In this document: positions 7,498-15,558 of the stretch, one piece after another
Position numbering within the stretch: the stretch's first letter is position 1
How the letters are laid out: every line of letters starts with the position of its first letter
Assembly: GCF_001642995.1 (NCBI RefSeq)
Contig: NZ_LOHS01000048.1
Coordinates: forward strand, 1-64,000
From: Streptomyces jeddahensis
Lineage (GTDB): Bacteria > Actinomycetota > Actinomycetes > Streptomycetales > Streptomycetaceae
DNA: 64,000 nucleotides
Reading direction: 5' to 3'
Program-made: the position numbers and the translations under genes
Notes under the pieces: generated by a model
Database searches by the model: none
Seen by the model: the letters and a program-made list of their open reading frames with translations, nothing else
Told to the model about the DNA's origin: nothing

Positions 7498-8300
7498 GCG
7501 CTTACGGGGCCCCGGGCCCGGTGATCCACGACCCGATGACGCTGCCGTCCGACGACAACGTCAACGCGTACACCTTCTGCGTGGAACTGAAGGGCAGCCA
7601 GTGGTTCCTGCAGAAGGGCAAGATGATCGCCTACTACGGGTCGATCGACTTCAACGGCATCGGGCACGGCCGCCTGGACCGGCTCGTCCGTACGTCCTTC
7701 CACTCGCCGCTGCACGCGAGCGACTGGGTCGTCGCCGAGGGCCAGGGCAAGATGCTGCTCGCGGACCGGGCCTTCGACGTCAATTCGTACGACCTGGAGG
7801 ACGGCAACCTGACCATTCGCTCAGGCAACCTCCTCGCTTTTCAGCCAAGTCTCTCGCTGAAGCAGTCGATCGTTCCCGGCTTTCTGACGCTGATCGGGAC
7901 AGGCAAGTTCGTGGCCGCGTCCAACGGCCCCGTGGTGTTCATGGAGCCCCCCATCCGGGTCGACCCGCAGGCACTCGTCGGCTGGGCCGACTGCCCGTCG
8001 CCGTGCCACCACTACGACCACGAGTACATGACCGGCGTGATGGGCGGTCTACGTGCGATGACGGGCATCGGCGGGACCTCCGGCGAGGAGCACCAGTTCG
8101 AGTTCGTGGGGGCGGGCACGGTCCTGCTGCAGTCGACGGAAACCCTCATGGCCGATCAGGCGACGGGAGCCGTCCCGCACGAGGCAGGTGTGCCCGGCGG
8201 CCACGGGGTATCCGGTCACCAGGGACAGCACGGCCCCCAGGCTGGCGTACCGCGATTTCCCGGACAGCTGGGGGATCTCCAGCGGCGCTTCGGCCTGTGA
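7494..8300 (+). CDS. AIM24 family protein 3, with C-terminal extension
   Basis: A 268-aa member of the same trio, starting at a GTG that overlaps the preceding TGA. The AIM24 core ends near residue 220 (GEEHQFEFVGAGTVLLQSTE). It is followed by about 45 low-complexity residues rich in Gly, His and Gln (GVPGGHGVSGHQGQHG) absent from the other two. A Cys/His cluster (CPSPCHHYDHEY, near 165) is also unique to this copy and could bind metal. Confidence 0.82.
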   Translation: MSAYGAPGPVIHDPMTLPSDDNVNAYTFCVELKGSQWFLQKGKMIAYYGSIDFNGIGHGRLDRLVRTSFHSPLHASDWVVAEGQGKMLLADRAFDVNSYDLEDGNLTIRSGNLLAFQPSLSLKQSIVPGFLTLIGTGKFVAASNGPVVFMEPPIRVDPQALVGWADCPSPCHHYDHEYMTGVMGGLRAMTGIGGTSGEEHQFEFVGAGTVLLQSTETLMADQATGAVPHEAGVPGGHGVSGHQGQHGPQAGVPRFPGQLGDLQRRFGL

Positions 8301-8380
8301 GCGGTAGTCTGCGGAGTGTGACATCGAACGCGTGCACGCTGTCACACCCCACACACTCGTCCGCATTTCAACTTCTTAGG

Positions 8381-8386
8381 TAGAAT
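8381..8386 (+). promoter_or_regulatory. -10 box (TAGAAT) of the MarR gene
   Basis: TAGAAT ends 6 nt before the ATG at 8393, giving a leaderless transcript. The inverted repeat GTGTGACA/TGTCACAC at 8316-8347 lies further upstream and may be an operator or the end of the AIM24 transcript. Confidence 0.5.
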
Positions 8387-8392
8387 CGACTC

Positions 8393-8869
8393 ATGGAGAC
8401 CGAGACGGCCACGCGCTGGCTGACGGATGCGGAGCAGTGCGCCTGGCGCACCCACCTGGAAGTCAACAGATTGTTGACGTACCAGCTGGAGCGGGATCTG
8501 CAGCCGTTCGGCCTGACGATGAACGACTACGAGATCCTCGTCAACCTGTCCGAGTCCGAGGGCCACCGCATGCGCATGAGCGATCTGGCCGCCGCGACCC
8601 TCCAGTCCAAGAGCCGCCTCTCGCACCAGATCACGCGCATGGAGAGCGCACAGCTCGTGCGGCGCGAGAACTGCGAGTCGGACCGCCGGGGGCTGTTCGC
8701 CGTGCTGACCGAGCACGGCATGGAGACCATGCGGCGGGTCGCGCCGCACCATGTCGCGTCGGTGCGGCGGCATTTCATCGAGCTCCTCTCGCCCGAGGCG
8801 CTCGAGGAGCTCCATAAGTCGCTGCGGCCGGTGGCGGAGCATTTGCGGGTGCAGCGGGGGAAGCCGTAG
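8393..8869 (+). CDS. MarR family transcriptional regulator
   Basis: A 158-aa winged-helix regulator. The HTH and wing are seen as MRMSDLAAATLQSKSRLSHQ and RRENCESDRRGLFAVLTEHG. Helix 1 contains NRLLTYQLERDLQPFGLT. It starts 93 nt past the last AIM24 gene on the same strand but has its own leaderless promoter. Target genes are unknown; the AIM24 operon is a positional candidate. Confidence 0.88.
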   Translation: METETATRWLTDAEQCAWRTHLEVNRLLTYQLERDLQPFGLTMNDYEILVNLSESEGHRMRMSDLAAATLQSKSRLSHQITRMESAQLVRRENCESDRRGLFAVLTEHGMETMRRVAPHHVASVRRHFIELLSPEALEELHKSLRPVAEHLRVQRGKP

Positions 8870-8908
8870 CGCTCCGCGCGGCCTGGGTAATGTGCCAGGG
8901 CACCGTAC

Positions 8909-8960
8909 GTCGTGGGTTGTGCCCACCCGTTCCGCCCTGCGGAACGATTGCCCACAACGG
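8909..8960. repeat. 52-bp palindromic intergenic repeat, basic form
   Basis: GTCGTGGGTTGTGCCCACC, CGTTCCGC, CCT, GCGGAACG, then ATTGCCCACAACGG. The inner arms CGTTCCGC/GCGGAACG pair perfectly around a 3-nt loop, and the outer arms pair via GTTGTG/CACAAC with a mismatched centre. It is identical to the copy at 12026-12077 and inverted relative to 20821. Here it separates the convergent MarR and sensor-kinase genes. Confidence 0.85.
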
Positions 8961-8963
8961 GAA

Positions 8964-10496
8964 CTAGTCGGCGGGGAGCCGGAGTTCGAAGAGTGCGCCT
9001 CCTTCAGGGGCGTCGGCGACCGTTAGGGCTCCGGCGTGGCGCAGGGCCACGTCCCTCGCGATCGCCAGGCCCAGGCCCGCGCCGCCATCGTCCCGGGTCC
9101 GGGCGTCGTCGAGGCGTACGAAGCGTTCGAAGATGCGCTCCCGCTCGGCCTCCGGGACGCCGTCCCCGTCGTCGGCGACCTCGACCACGGCACAGGACCC
9201 CTCAGCCCGTACGGTGACCGTGACCCGCGAGCGTGCGTGCCGCTGTGCGTTGTCCAGCAGATTGCCCAGAACACGGGCCAGCTGCCCGCGCGACCCGGCC
9301 ACCTCCACCTGCTCCAGGTCCGCCTCCACACGGATCCGGTCGGCCGTCCGCTGCGAGAGCTCCTCGCGTACCAGTGCCGCCAGGTCGAGGCGCATCGCGC
9401 CGGGCCGCTCCCCCGCGTCAAGGCGGGCGAGGAGCAGCAGGTCGGCGGCCAGCTGCTGCAGGCGTACGGTGTCCGCGACCGCGCCGTCGACGTCGAGCAG
9501 CTCCGGGTGGGCGGCACCCACTTCGAGCTGCGTCCGGAGCGAGGCGATGGGGCTGCGCAGCTCGTGCGAGGCGTCCGCGACGAACCGGCGCTGGCGCTCC
9601 ACGGAGGCCTCCAGCGCGGCGAGCGTCTCATTGGTGGTCCGCGCAAGGCGGGCGATCTCGTCGTGCGTGTCCGGCTGCGGCACGCGCCGCGCAAGGTCCT
9701 CAGAGGCCGTGATGGCGGCCATCTCGCGGCGAATGTCCTCCACCGGCCGCAGGGCGCGCCTGGTCACCAGCCAGGTCACGGCGGCGACGACGGCGAGCAG
9801 CAGCGGGAAGCCGACGAGCATGGCGGTCAACGCGGTGCGGACGGCGCTCTGCTCGGCGGAGAGGGACGCGCCCGCATACACCGTGAGGGTGCCCTGGCCG
9901 TCCACCTCCACCTGGACCTCGGCGAACCGGTAGTCCTCGGTCTCGCCGTCGACCGTCGCCGAACCCTCGCTGAAGGCGGCCTCCTCGGAGATCTCACCCG
10001 CTTCGAGGGAGTCGTCATGCTCTTCGTCGTCATCATCCGACGCCGGAACCGCCTCCGGCCGCACGGCGCCGCGGCCCGTACCGCTGATGCGCTCCAGATC
10101 CTCGCTGACGGCGCGCAACCGCCCGTCCTGGTCGAAGACCTGCACGGGGTTGTCGCCCTCGAGGTCCAGCTGGTCGAACGGCGTGTGCCCCGCCAGATCA
10201 GCGGCCACCCTGCGCGCGGCCGACTCGGCCTGGCCGTCCGCCTGACCGGTCAGATTCGCGCGCAGTGCGAGGACGACGGCAGCACCCGCGGCGACCAGCG
10301 CCACCGCGACGACCAGCGTCGCCCCGAGCGTGGCTCTCGACCGTACGGACCCCAGGAGCCGCCTCACCCTTCTTGGCTCCGTTCGCCTCCGGGGCGCCAC
10401 AGCCGGTGTCGAGAGTGCGACCGTGCTCAGCCCTCCTTCGTCACGCCTCCGCGCGGTCGCACTCTCGACACCGACGCGCCCCTTCGGCTCACTCAC
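8964..10496 (-). CDS. Two-component sensor histidine kinase
   Basis: A membrane sensor kinase of up to 510 aa. In order: a first transmembrane segment (about 57-78), an acidic extracellular domain of about 125 residues with DDDDEEHDD, a second transmembrane segment (LVGFPLLLAVVAAVTWLV), a HAMP linker, HisKA (RRFVADASHELRSPIASLR, His is the phospho-acceptor) and HATPase_c (NLLDNAQRHA, DDGDGVP, GGAGLGLAI). The start at 10496 overlaps the regulator stop. A GTG at 10367 with GGAG 9 nt upstream is a good alternative and would leave a 20-bp inverted repeat outside the coding region. Partner: the adjacent OmpR-type regulator. Confidence 0.93.
   Translation of the reverse strand: MSEPKGRVGVESATARRRDEGGLSTVALSTPAVAPRRRTEPRRVRRLLGSVRSRATLGATLVVAVALVAAGAAVVLALRANLTGQADGQAESAARRVAADLAGHTPFDQLDLEGDNPVQVFDQDGRLRAVSEDLERISGTGRGAVRPEAVPASDDDDEEHDDSLEAGEISEEAAFSEGSATVDGETEDYRFAEVQVEVDGQGTLTVYAGASLSAEQSAVRTALTAMLVGFPLLLAVVAAVTWLVTRRALRPVEDIRREMAAITASEDLARRVPQPDTHDEIARLARTTNETLAALEASVERQRRFVADASHELRSPIASLRTQLEVGAAHPELLDVDGAVADTVRLQQLAADLLLLARLDAGERPGAMRLDLAALVREELSQRTADRIRVEADLEQVEVAGSRGQLARVLGNLLDNAQRHARSRVTVTVRAEGSCAVVEVADDGDGVPEAERERIFERFVRLDDARTRDDGGAGLGLAIARDVALRHAGALTVADAPEGGALFELRLPAD
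10404..10473. repeat. 20-bp perfect inverted repeat at the regulator/kinase junction
   Basis: CGGTGTCGAGAGTGCGACCG (10404-10423) and its exact reverse complement (10454-10473) are separated by 30 bp. If the kinase starts at 10496, the repeat encodes residues of about 8-31. If it starts at 10367, the repeat forms a hairpin in the short gap between the two genes. Confidence 0.85.
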
Positions 10497-11158
10497 TGCG
10501 CGGCCTCCAGCCGGTATCCGGCGCCGCGCACGGTCCTGATGAACCGGGCCCCCAGCTTGCGCCGCAGCGCGCTCACGTACACCTCGACGATGTTCGGATC
10601 GCCCTCGTACGCGAAGTCCCAGACGTGCTCGAGGATCTCGGCCTTGGACACGACCTCGCCCACCCGCACCACCAGGTGCTCCAGCACGGCGAACTCCTTT
10701 GCGGTGAGCGGCACTTCATCCTCACCGCGGAACACCCGGCGGGCCGCGGTGTCGACCCGAAGCTCCCCCACCCGGTGCACGGGCGAGCCGCCCGCCCGGC
10801 CGCGCCTGCGCAGCAGCGCCTTGATACGGGCGACCAGCACGACGTACGAGAACGGCTTGGTGAGGTAGTCGTCGGCTCCCGTGTCGAGCCCCTCGGCCTC
10901 GTCGTACTCGCCGTCCTTCGCTGTCAGCATGAGGATCGGCACGTCGTGCCCGGCGGCGCGCAGGGCCGCGCACACCCGGTAGCCGTTCATGCCGGGCAGC
11001 ATGATGTCGAGCACGACGAGGTCGTACGCGCCCTCGCCCGCCCGGTGCAGTCCCTCGAGCCCGTCGTGGACGACGTCCACGGCGTAGCCCTCGGCGGTCA
11101 GGCCCTTGGCGAGCGACAGGGCCAGCCGCCGCTCGTCCTCAACAATCAGCAGCCGCAT
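10493..11158 (-). CDS. OmpR/PhoB-type response regulator
   Basis: A 221-aa regulator. The receiver domain has the acidic pair in VEDER, the phosphorylated Asp in VVLDIMLPGMNG, and Lys in YLTKPFSY. The C-terminal winged helix includes LTAKEFAVLEHLV and IRTVRGAGYRLE. The ATG at 11158 is preferred; a GTG two codons earlier is possible. It is coupled to the sensor kinase by overlap. Upstream lie three CTTCAG repeats at 11-bp spacing, the usual geometry of an OmpR-family site, shared with the divergent PepSY gene. Confidence 0.93.
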   Translation of the reverse strand: MRLLIVEDERRLALSLAKGLTAEGYAVDVVHDGLEGLHRAGEGAYDLVVLDIMLPGMNGYRVCAALRAAGHDVPILMLTAKDGEYDEAEGLDTGADDYLTKPFSYVVLVARIKALLRRRGRAGGSPVHRVGELRVDTAARRVFRGEDEVPLTAKEFAVLEHLVVRVGEVVSKAEILEHVWDFAYEGDPNIVEVYVSALRRKLGARFIRTVRGAGYRLEAAQ

Positions 11159-11173
11159 GCGCACAGCTTCGCA

Positions 11174-11219
11174 AAGGGAACCTGAAGGCTTCTTCAGGTT
11201 CCCTTCAGCGGGGCTTCAG
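11174..11219. promoter_or_regulatory. Response-regulator site: inverted repeat plus three 11-bp direct repeats
   Basis: CTTCAG occurs at 11192, 11203 and 11214, exactly 11 bp apart. The first is also the right arm of a perfect 14-bp inverted repeat, AAGGGAACCTGAAG (11174-11187) with CTTCAGGTTCCCTT (11192-11205). It lies between the regulator and the PepSY gene, so one site can serve both promoters. Confidence 0.75.
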
Positions 11220-11289
11220 CATCGATCGTCCAGATTGGTCCTCGTCGCAACGAACGGCACGAAGCCGTACGACAACGGGAGGATCCATC

Positions 11290-11958
11290 ATGAAGCGCAC
11301 CATCGTCATCGCCGGCGCCGCCGCGGCCCTCATCGCCGGCGGGACCGTGACGGCCTTCGCCATCACGGGCGAGGACGAGGCGCCGGCTCGCGCGTCGAAC
11401 GTGCAGATCAGGGACGACGAGCAGGTCGGGGACGACGAGCGGGTCGGGGACGACGAGCGGGTCGGGGACGACGAGCGGGTCGGGGACGACGAGCGGGACG
11501 ACGCCGCCGAGGTGAAGACCGCGCGCGTGTCGGCCGGCGAGGCCATCGCCTCGGCGCTCGCACACACGCCGGGGACCGCGGTCTCCGCCGACCTCGAGGA
11601 CGAGCACCACCGCCTGGTCTGGGACGTCGACGTGCTCACCAAGGGTGACGAGTGGCGGAGCGTCCAGGTCGATCCGCGTACGGGAAAGGTCCTCGGCTCG
11701 CATGTCGAGCACGAGGACGATGATGACGCTGCGCGGGTGCGGGCCGCTCTGGACGGGGCGTCCGTGTCCGCCTCGGAGGCGGCGAAGGCCCTTGCCGGGC
11801 GGGGAACGGTCACGTCTGTCGACGTGGACGACGACGGGACGGGGCGTGCCTGGGAGGTGGAGACGGTCGCCTCCGGCGTCGAGCGGGACTGGGGCGTGGA
11901 CCTGCGGTCCGGCGCCGTTACGGCGGAGCGCCCGGACGACGACGGCGACGACGACTGA
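11290..11958 (+). CDS. Exported PepSY-domain protein
   Basis: 222 aa. The N-terminal signal or anchor is MKRTIVIAGAAAALIAGGTV. A highly acidic spacer follows with four near-identical copies of VGDDER (an 18-bp tandem repeat, about 11421-11500). Two PepSY domains come next, one containing SAGEAIASALAHTPGTAVSA and VQVDPRTGKVLG, the other SASEAAKALAGRGTVTSVDV and WGVDLRSGAV. PepSY domains act as small inhibitory or binding modules at the cell surface. Divergence from the two-component system and the shared site suggest it is the system's main target. Confidence 0.85.
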   Translation: MKRTIVIAGAAAALIAGGTVTAFAITGEDEAPARASNVQIRDDEQVGDDERVGDDERVGDDERVGDDERDDAAEVKTARVSAGEAIASALAHTPGTAVSADLEDEHHRLVWDVDVLTKGDEWRSVQVDPRTGKVLGSHVEHEDDDDAARVRAALDGASVSASEAAKALAGRGTVTSVDVDDDGTGRAWEVETVASGVERDWGVDLRSGAVTAERPDDDGDDD

Positions 11959-12015
11959 CCCGTCGCCCCGTCTCGGGCTGCGCCCACGGGAAGCTGCGCT
12001 GAGGCCGTACGCAGG

Positions 12016-12240
12016 GGCGCCCGCCGTCGTGGGTTGTGCCCACCCGTTCCGCCCTGCGGAACGATTGCCCACAACGGTGACGATCGCCCCCCACCGGCCG
12101 GTAGCCGCCCACGCGCCGAAGGGGACGTGGCGGGATGTGCGCCCGCAGCGGCTGGCGCAAACTCCGGGCTCCCCGAACGATGAGGGGTCGGCGCCAGACC
12201 GAGGCGTACATCCCGGCGCGGCCCCGACCCACGTACCGGC
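12016..12240 (-). repeat. 225-bp dispersed intergenic element, copy A
   Basis: Read on the minus strand it starts GCCGGTACGTGGGTCGGGGC, passes through TCGGTCTGGCGCC, CGCCAGCCGCTGCGGGCGCA, CCGCCACGTCCCCTTCGGC and GGCCGGTGGGG, and ends with the 52-bp palindrome and GACGGCGGGCGCC. Copy B at 20639-20883 has the same blocks in the same order on the plus strand. Blocks are near-identical while joints differ, suggesting conserved structure. Confidence 0.8.
12026..12077. repeat. 52-bp palindromic intergenic repeat, basic form (in copy A)
   Basis: The same 52 bp as at 8909-8960, including loop CCT. It forms the terminal module of dispersed element copy A between the convergent PepSY and meaB genes. 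Confidence 0.85.
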
Positions 12241-12286
12241 AGGTGGCGACCGACCACCGGCCAGGAGCCGCGTGCGGACCTGGACC

Positions 12287-12322
12287 CACGCCCGGCGGGT
12301 GGCGAACCACCCGCCGGGCGTG
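12287..12322. terminator. 16-bp hairpin with tetraloop
   Basis: CACGCCCGGCGGGTGG pairs perfectly with its complement around CGAA (TTCG on the minus strand, a very stable RNA loop). It lies 45 nt past the meaB stop and between convergent genes. No U-tract is present, as is usual for Streptomyces terminators. Confidence 0.75.
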
Positions 12323-12366
12323 AGCCGCGCGCGTACCCCGACCCACCACCGACAGGCGGCGCCGCG

Positions 12367-13323
12367 TCAGCGCTCCGTTAGCCCCGCCACCAGTTCGTCC
12401 GCCGCCGCGTACGGATCCAGCTCCCCCGCCACGATCCGTTCCGCCAGCGCGCTCAGGCGTCGGTCGCCGTGCAGGTCGCCGATCCGTTCCCGCAGTGCCG
12501 TGACCGCGATCGTCTCGACCTCCCCGGCGGCCCGGGCCAGCCGCCGCTCGGCGAGGACGCCCCGCTCCTCCATCCACGCCCGGTGCTTCTCCAGCGCCTC
12601 GACGACCTCGTCGATGCCCTCCCCGCGCGCCGCCACCGTCTTCACGATCGGCGGGCGCCAGTCACCGGGCGCGCGGGACTCCCCGAGCCCCAGCATGTGG
12701 TTCAGCTCGCGCGCGGTCGCGTCGGCCCCCTCCCGGTCGGCCTTGTTGACCACGTACACGTCGCCGATCTCGAGGATCCCGGCCTTGGCGGCCTGGATCC
12801 CGTCGCCCATCCCGGGCGCGAGCAGCACCACGGACGTGTCCGCCTGCGAGGCGATCTCCACCTCCGACTGGCCGACCCCCACGGTCTCCACGAGCACGAC
12901 GTCGCACCCGGCGGCGTCGAGCACCCGGATCGCCTGCGGCGCGGCCCACGCGAGCCCACCCAGATGGCCGCGCGTGGCCATCGACCGGATGTACACCCCG
13001 GGATCCGACGCGTGCTCGGACATCCGCACCCGGTCCCCGAGCAGCGCGCCGCCGGAGAACGGGGACGACGGGTCGACGGCCAGCACGCCGACCCGCTTCC
13101 CGGCCTTGCGGTACGCGGTCACGAGCGCGGACGTGGACGTGGACTTCCCGACGCCCGGCGACCCGGTGAGCCCCACCACGTACGCGTGCCCCGTCAGCGG
13201 CGCCAGCGCCTCCATGACCTCCCGCAGCTGCGGGGACGCCCCCTCCACCAGGGAGATCAGCCGGGCCACGGCCCGCGGCCGCCCTTCCCTGGCCTGGGCC
13301 ACCAGCGAGGCGACGTCCTGCAT
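12367..13323 (-). CDS. meaB: Methylmalonyl-CoA mutase-associated GTPase MeaB
   Basis: A 318-aa G3E-type P-loop GTPase that chaperones coenzyme-B12 mutases, gating cofactor loading and rescuing inactivated enzyme. The P-loop GSPGVGKST is at 54-62, followed by VLAVDPSSPFSGGALLGDR, ETVGVGQSE (switch II) and VVNKAD (base recognition). The ATG at 13323 has GGAG 6 nt upstream. Thiolase is 121 bp upstream on the same strand and epimerase is divergent from that. With icmA at the window start, this supports a mutase-repair role. Confidence 0.93.
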   Translation of the reverse strand: MQDVASLVAQAREGRPRAVARLISLVEGASPQLREVMEALAPLTGHAYVVGLTGSPGVGKSTSTSALVTAYRKAGKRVGVLAVDPSSPFSGGALLGDRVRMSEHASDPGVYIRSMATRGHLGGLAWAAPQAIRVLDAAGCDVVLVETVGVGQSEVEIASQADTSVVLLAPGMGDGIQAAKAGILEIGDVYVVNKADREGADATARELNHMLGLGESRAPGDWRPPIVKTVAARGEGIDEVVEALEKHRAWMEERGVLAERRLARAAGEVETIAVTALRERIGDLHGDRRLSALAERIVAGELDPYAAADELVAGLTER

Positions 13324-13444
13324 CACAGCTCCGTTCCGGGTCGTACCGACAAGACGTGTTCGTACGCGACGTACGTGCGTGCCGGGCGAACCGGGCACGT
13401 ACGACGTGACGCGTAAGGGGACCTACCCCGACCGAAAGGAGAGG

Positions 13445-14647
13445 TCAGCCCTTGGGCACCCGCACGATCAGCGCATCTCCCTGCCCGCCGCCACCGCACA
13501 GCGCGGCCGCGCCCACGCCGCCACCGCGCCGCTTCAGTTCGAGCGCGAGGTGGAGGACGAGTCGGGCACCGGACATCCCGATCGGGTGACCCAGGGCGAT
13601 CGCACCGCCGTTGACGTTCACCCTTTCGGTAGACACCCCGAGGTCCTTCATTGACTGCACCGCGACGGCGGCGAAGGCCTCGTTGATCTCGATCAGGTCG
13701 AGGTCCTCGACCTCGAGCCCCTCCTTCTTCAGCGCGTGCGCGATGGCGTTCGACGGCTGCGACTGCAGCGAGTTGTCAGGACCGGCCACGTTGCCGTGGG
13801 CGCCGATCTCGGCGAGCCACTCCAGGCCCAGTTCCTCTGCCCTGGCCTTGCTCATCACCACGACCGCGGCCGCACCGTCCGAGATCTGCGAGGCGGAACC
13901 GGCCGTGATCGTGCCGTCCTTGGCGAAGGCCGGGCGCAGCTTTGCCAGCGACTCGACGGTCGTCTCGCCGCGGATGCCCTCGTCCTTGCTGAAGACGACG
14001 GGCTCGCCCTTGCGCTGCGGGATCTCCACGGGCGTGATCTCCGCCTCGAAGACGCCGTTCTTCTGCGCGGCGGCGGCACGCTGGTGCGACAGGGCGGAGA
14101 ACTCGTCCTGCTCCGGGCGGGCGATCCCCAGCCGGGTGTTGTGCTTCTCCGTGGACGCGCCCATGGCGATGCCCTCGAAGGAGTCGGTCAGGCCGTCGTA
14201 CGCCATCGCGTCGAGCATCTCGATCGCGCCGTACTTGAAGCCCTCGCGGGACTTCGGCAGCAGATGCGGAGCGTTGGTCATGGACTCCTGGCCGCCCGCG
14301 ACGATCACGTCGAACTCACCCGCACGAATGAGCTGGTCGGCGAGCGCGATGGCGTCGAGCCCGGAGAGGCAGACCTTGTTGATCGTGAGCGCCGGGACGT
14401 TCATGGGGATGCCGGCCTTGACCGCGGCCTGGCGTGCCGGGATCTGCCCCGCCCCGGCCTGCAGCACCTGGCCCATGATCACGTACTGCACCTGGTCCCC
14501 GCCGATCCCGGCCCGGTCCAGCGCGGCCTTGATGGCGAAGCCCCCCAGGTCCGCACCCGAGAAGGACTTGAGCGAGCCGAGGAGCCGCCCCATGGGCGTG
14601 CGCGCGCCCGCGACGATCACTGAGGTGGTGCCGTTCGTTCCAGACAT
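13445..14647 (-). CDS. Acetyl-CoA C-acetyltransferase (thiolase)
   Basis: A 400-aa thiolase catalysing reversible condensation of two acetyl-CoA, or cleavage of acetoacetyl-CoA. The nucleophilic Cys93 lies in [10 protein letters not shown], His in [16 protein letters not shown], and the second Cys in [12 protein letters not shown]. Length is normal for the family. It is upstream of meaB on the same strand and divergent from the epimerase. Chain-length preference cannot be read from sequence; together with the 3-hydroxybutyryl-CoA dehydrogenase at 31.7 kb it could feed ethylmalonyl-CoA or butyryl-CoA metabolism. Confidence 0.92.
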   Translation of the reverse strand: MSGTNGTTSVIVAGARTPMGRLLGSLKSFSGADLGGFAIKAALDRAGIGGDQVQYVIMGQVLQAGAGQIPARQAAVKAGIPMNVPALTINKVCLSGLDAIALADQLIRAGEFDVIVAGGQESMTNAPHLLPKSREGFKYGAIEMLDAMAYDGLTDSFEGIAMGASTEKHNTRLGIARPEQDEFSALSHQRAAAAQKNGVFEAEITPVEIPQRKGEPVVFSKDEGIRGETTVESLAKLRPAFAKDGTITAGSASQISDGAAAVVVMSKARAEELGLEWLAEIGAHGNVAGPDNSLQSQPSNAIAHALKKEGLEVEDLDLIEINEAFAAVAVQSMKDLGVSTERVNVNGGAIALGHPIGMSGARLVLHLALELKRRGGGVGAAALCGGGGQGDALIVRVPKG

Positions 14648-14791
14648 GAGACAGATCCCCTTCCGGCGACAGCGCCGAGGAGTGAACGAGGGTTTACTTG
14701 AATGTACTGACCGGTACCCACCCCGTCATCCGGCAGACGGTGTGATCGCGCGCACGTTGCGTAACCAACGCCGGAGCGCTGCACTGAATTC

Positions 14792-15232
14792 ATGCTGACG
14801 CGAATCGACCACATCGGGATCGCCTGTTTCGACCTCGACAAGACTGTCGAGTTCTACCGTGCCACGTACGGCTTCGAGGTGTTCCACTCCGAGGTCAACG
14901 AGGAGCAGGGCGTACGGGAGGCCATGCTCAAGATCAACGAGACCTCCGACGGCGGCGCCTCCTACCTCCAGCTGCTCGAACCCACCCGCGAGGACTCCAC
15001 GGTGGCCAAATGGCTGGCCAAGAACGGCGAGGGCGTGCACCACATCGCCTTCGGCACCGCGGACGTGGACGGCGATGCCGCGGACATCAAGGACAAGGGC
15101 GTCCGCGTCCTGTACGACGAGCCCCGCCGCGGCTCGATGGGCTCGCGCATCACGTTCCTGCACCCCAAGGACTGCCACGGAGTCCTCACGGAGCTGGTCA
15201 CCTCGGCGCCCGCTGAGCCGTCCGGGCACTGA
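14792..15232 (+). CDS. mce: Methylmalonyl-CoA epimerase
   Basis: A 146-aa vicinal-oxygen-chelate protein interconverting 2R- and 2S-methylmalonyl-CoA. It opens MLTRIDHIGIACFDLDKTVE with the first metal His. EGVHHIAFGTADV and LHPKDCHGVLTELV carry further metal ligands. It diverges from the thiolase/meaB pair. It connects propionyl-CoA carboxylation to the mutase step in the B12 acyl-CoA module. Confidence 0.92.
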   Translation: MLTRIDHIGIACFDLDKTVEFYRATYGFEVFHSEVNEEQGVREAMLKINETSDGGASYLQLLEPTREDSTVAKWLAKNGEGVHHIAFGTADVDGDAADIKDKGVRVLYDEPRRGSMGSRITFLHPKDCHGVLTELVTSAPAEPSGH

Positions 15233-15558
15233 CGTCCGTACTGCATGTCCGCGGGACTGCATCGTCCCGGCCCCCCGGCCCCCCGGTCCCCCGGCCGGCC
15301 GGGGAGGCCAACCCCCGGACCCCCGGCCGAAAAAGGCAGCTCGGCCCGGCCAAGCGGATGAGCTGGGCGGGTAGGGTTGGAGCGGCTCCCCGCTCGCCGG
15401 GGGGTCGCGGGCCGGGGTCCAGGTTTCGGGGGACGAGCGTCGGGGCAGCAGCCCATGCTCCGCCGTTGATCTGACACCATTCCCCGGGGGCCCCGTTCGG
15501 CGGATGGACGGTGCTCGTGTGGAGAGACTTGCGACCAGGGGACGGATGGGACCGCGCA
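15233..15558. other. 326-bp intergenic region before scy
   Basis: The first third is low-complexity DNA with repeated CCCCCGG units (about 15268-15330), which may end the epimerase transcript. The rest should contain the scy promoter; GTTGATCTGACACCATT near 15463 is a possible element. No gene is visible. Confidence 0.5.

Larger units (their letters stand above)
11959..12366. other. 408-bp intergenic region filled by repeats
   Basis: Contains the 225-bp dispersed element (12016-12240) with the 52-bp palindrome at its end, a second partial copy of the element's first motif (GGTGGGTCGGGG, near 12335), and a 16-bp terminator-like hairpin (12287-12322). No credible gene is visible; the long minus-strand frame through it reads low-complexity Arg/Gly/Pro. 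Confidence 0.75.

Noticed and set aside
11420..11500. Four tandem 18-bp repeats considered as iterons or CRISPR
   Set aside because: They are in frame within the PepSY gene (VGDDER) and have no spacers.
11918..12577. Minus-strand 219-codon frame through dispersed element copy A
   Set aside because: It runs through repeats and into meaB in the wrong frame; the equivalent peptide is not preserved in copy B.
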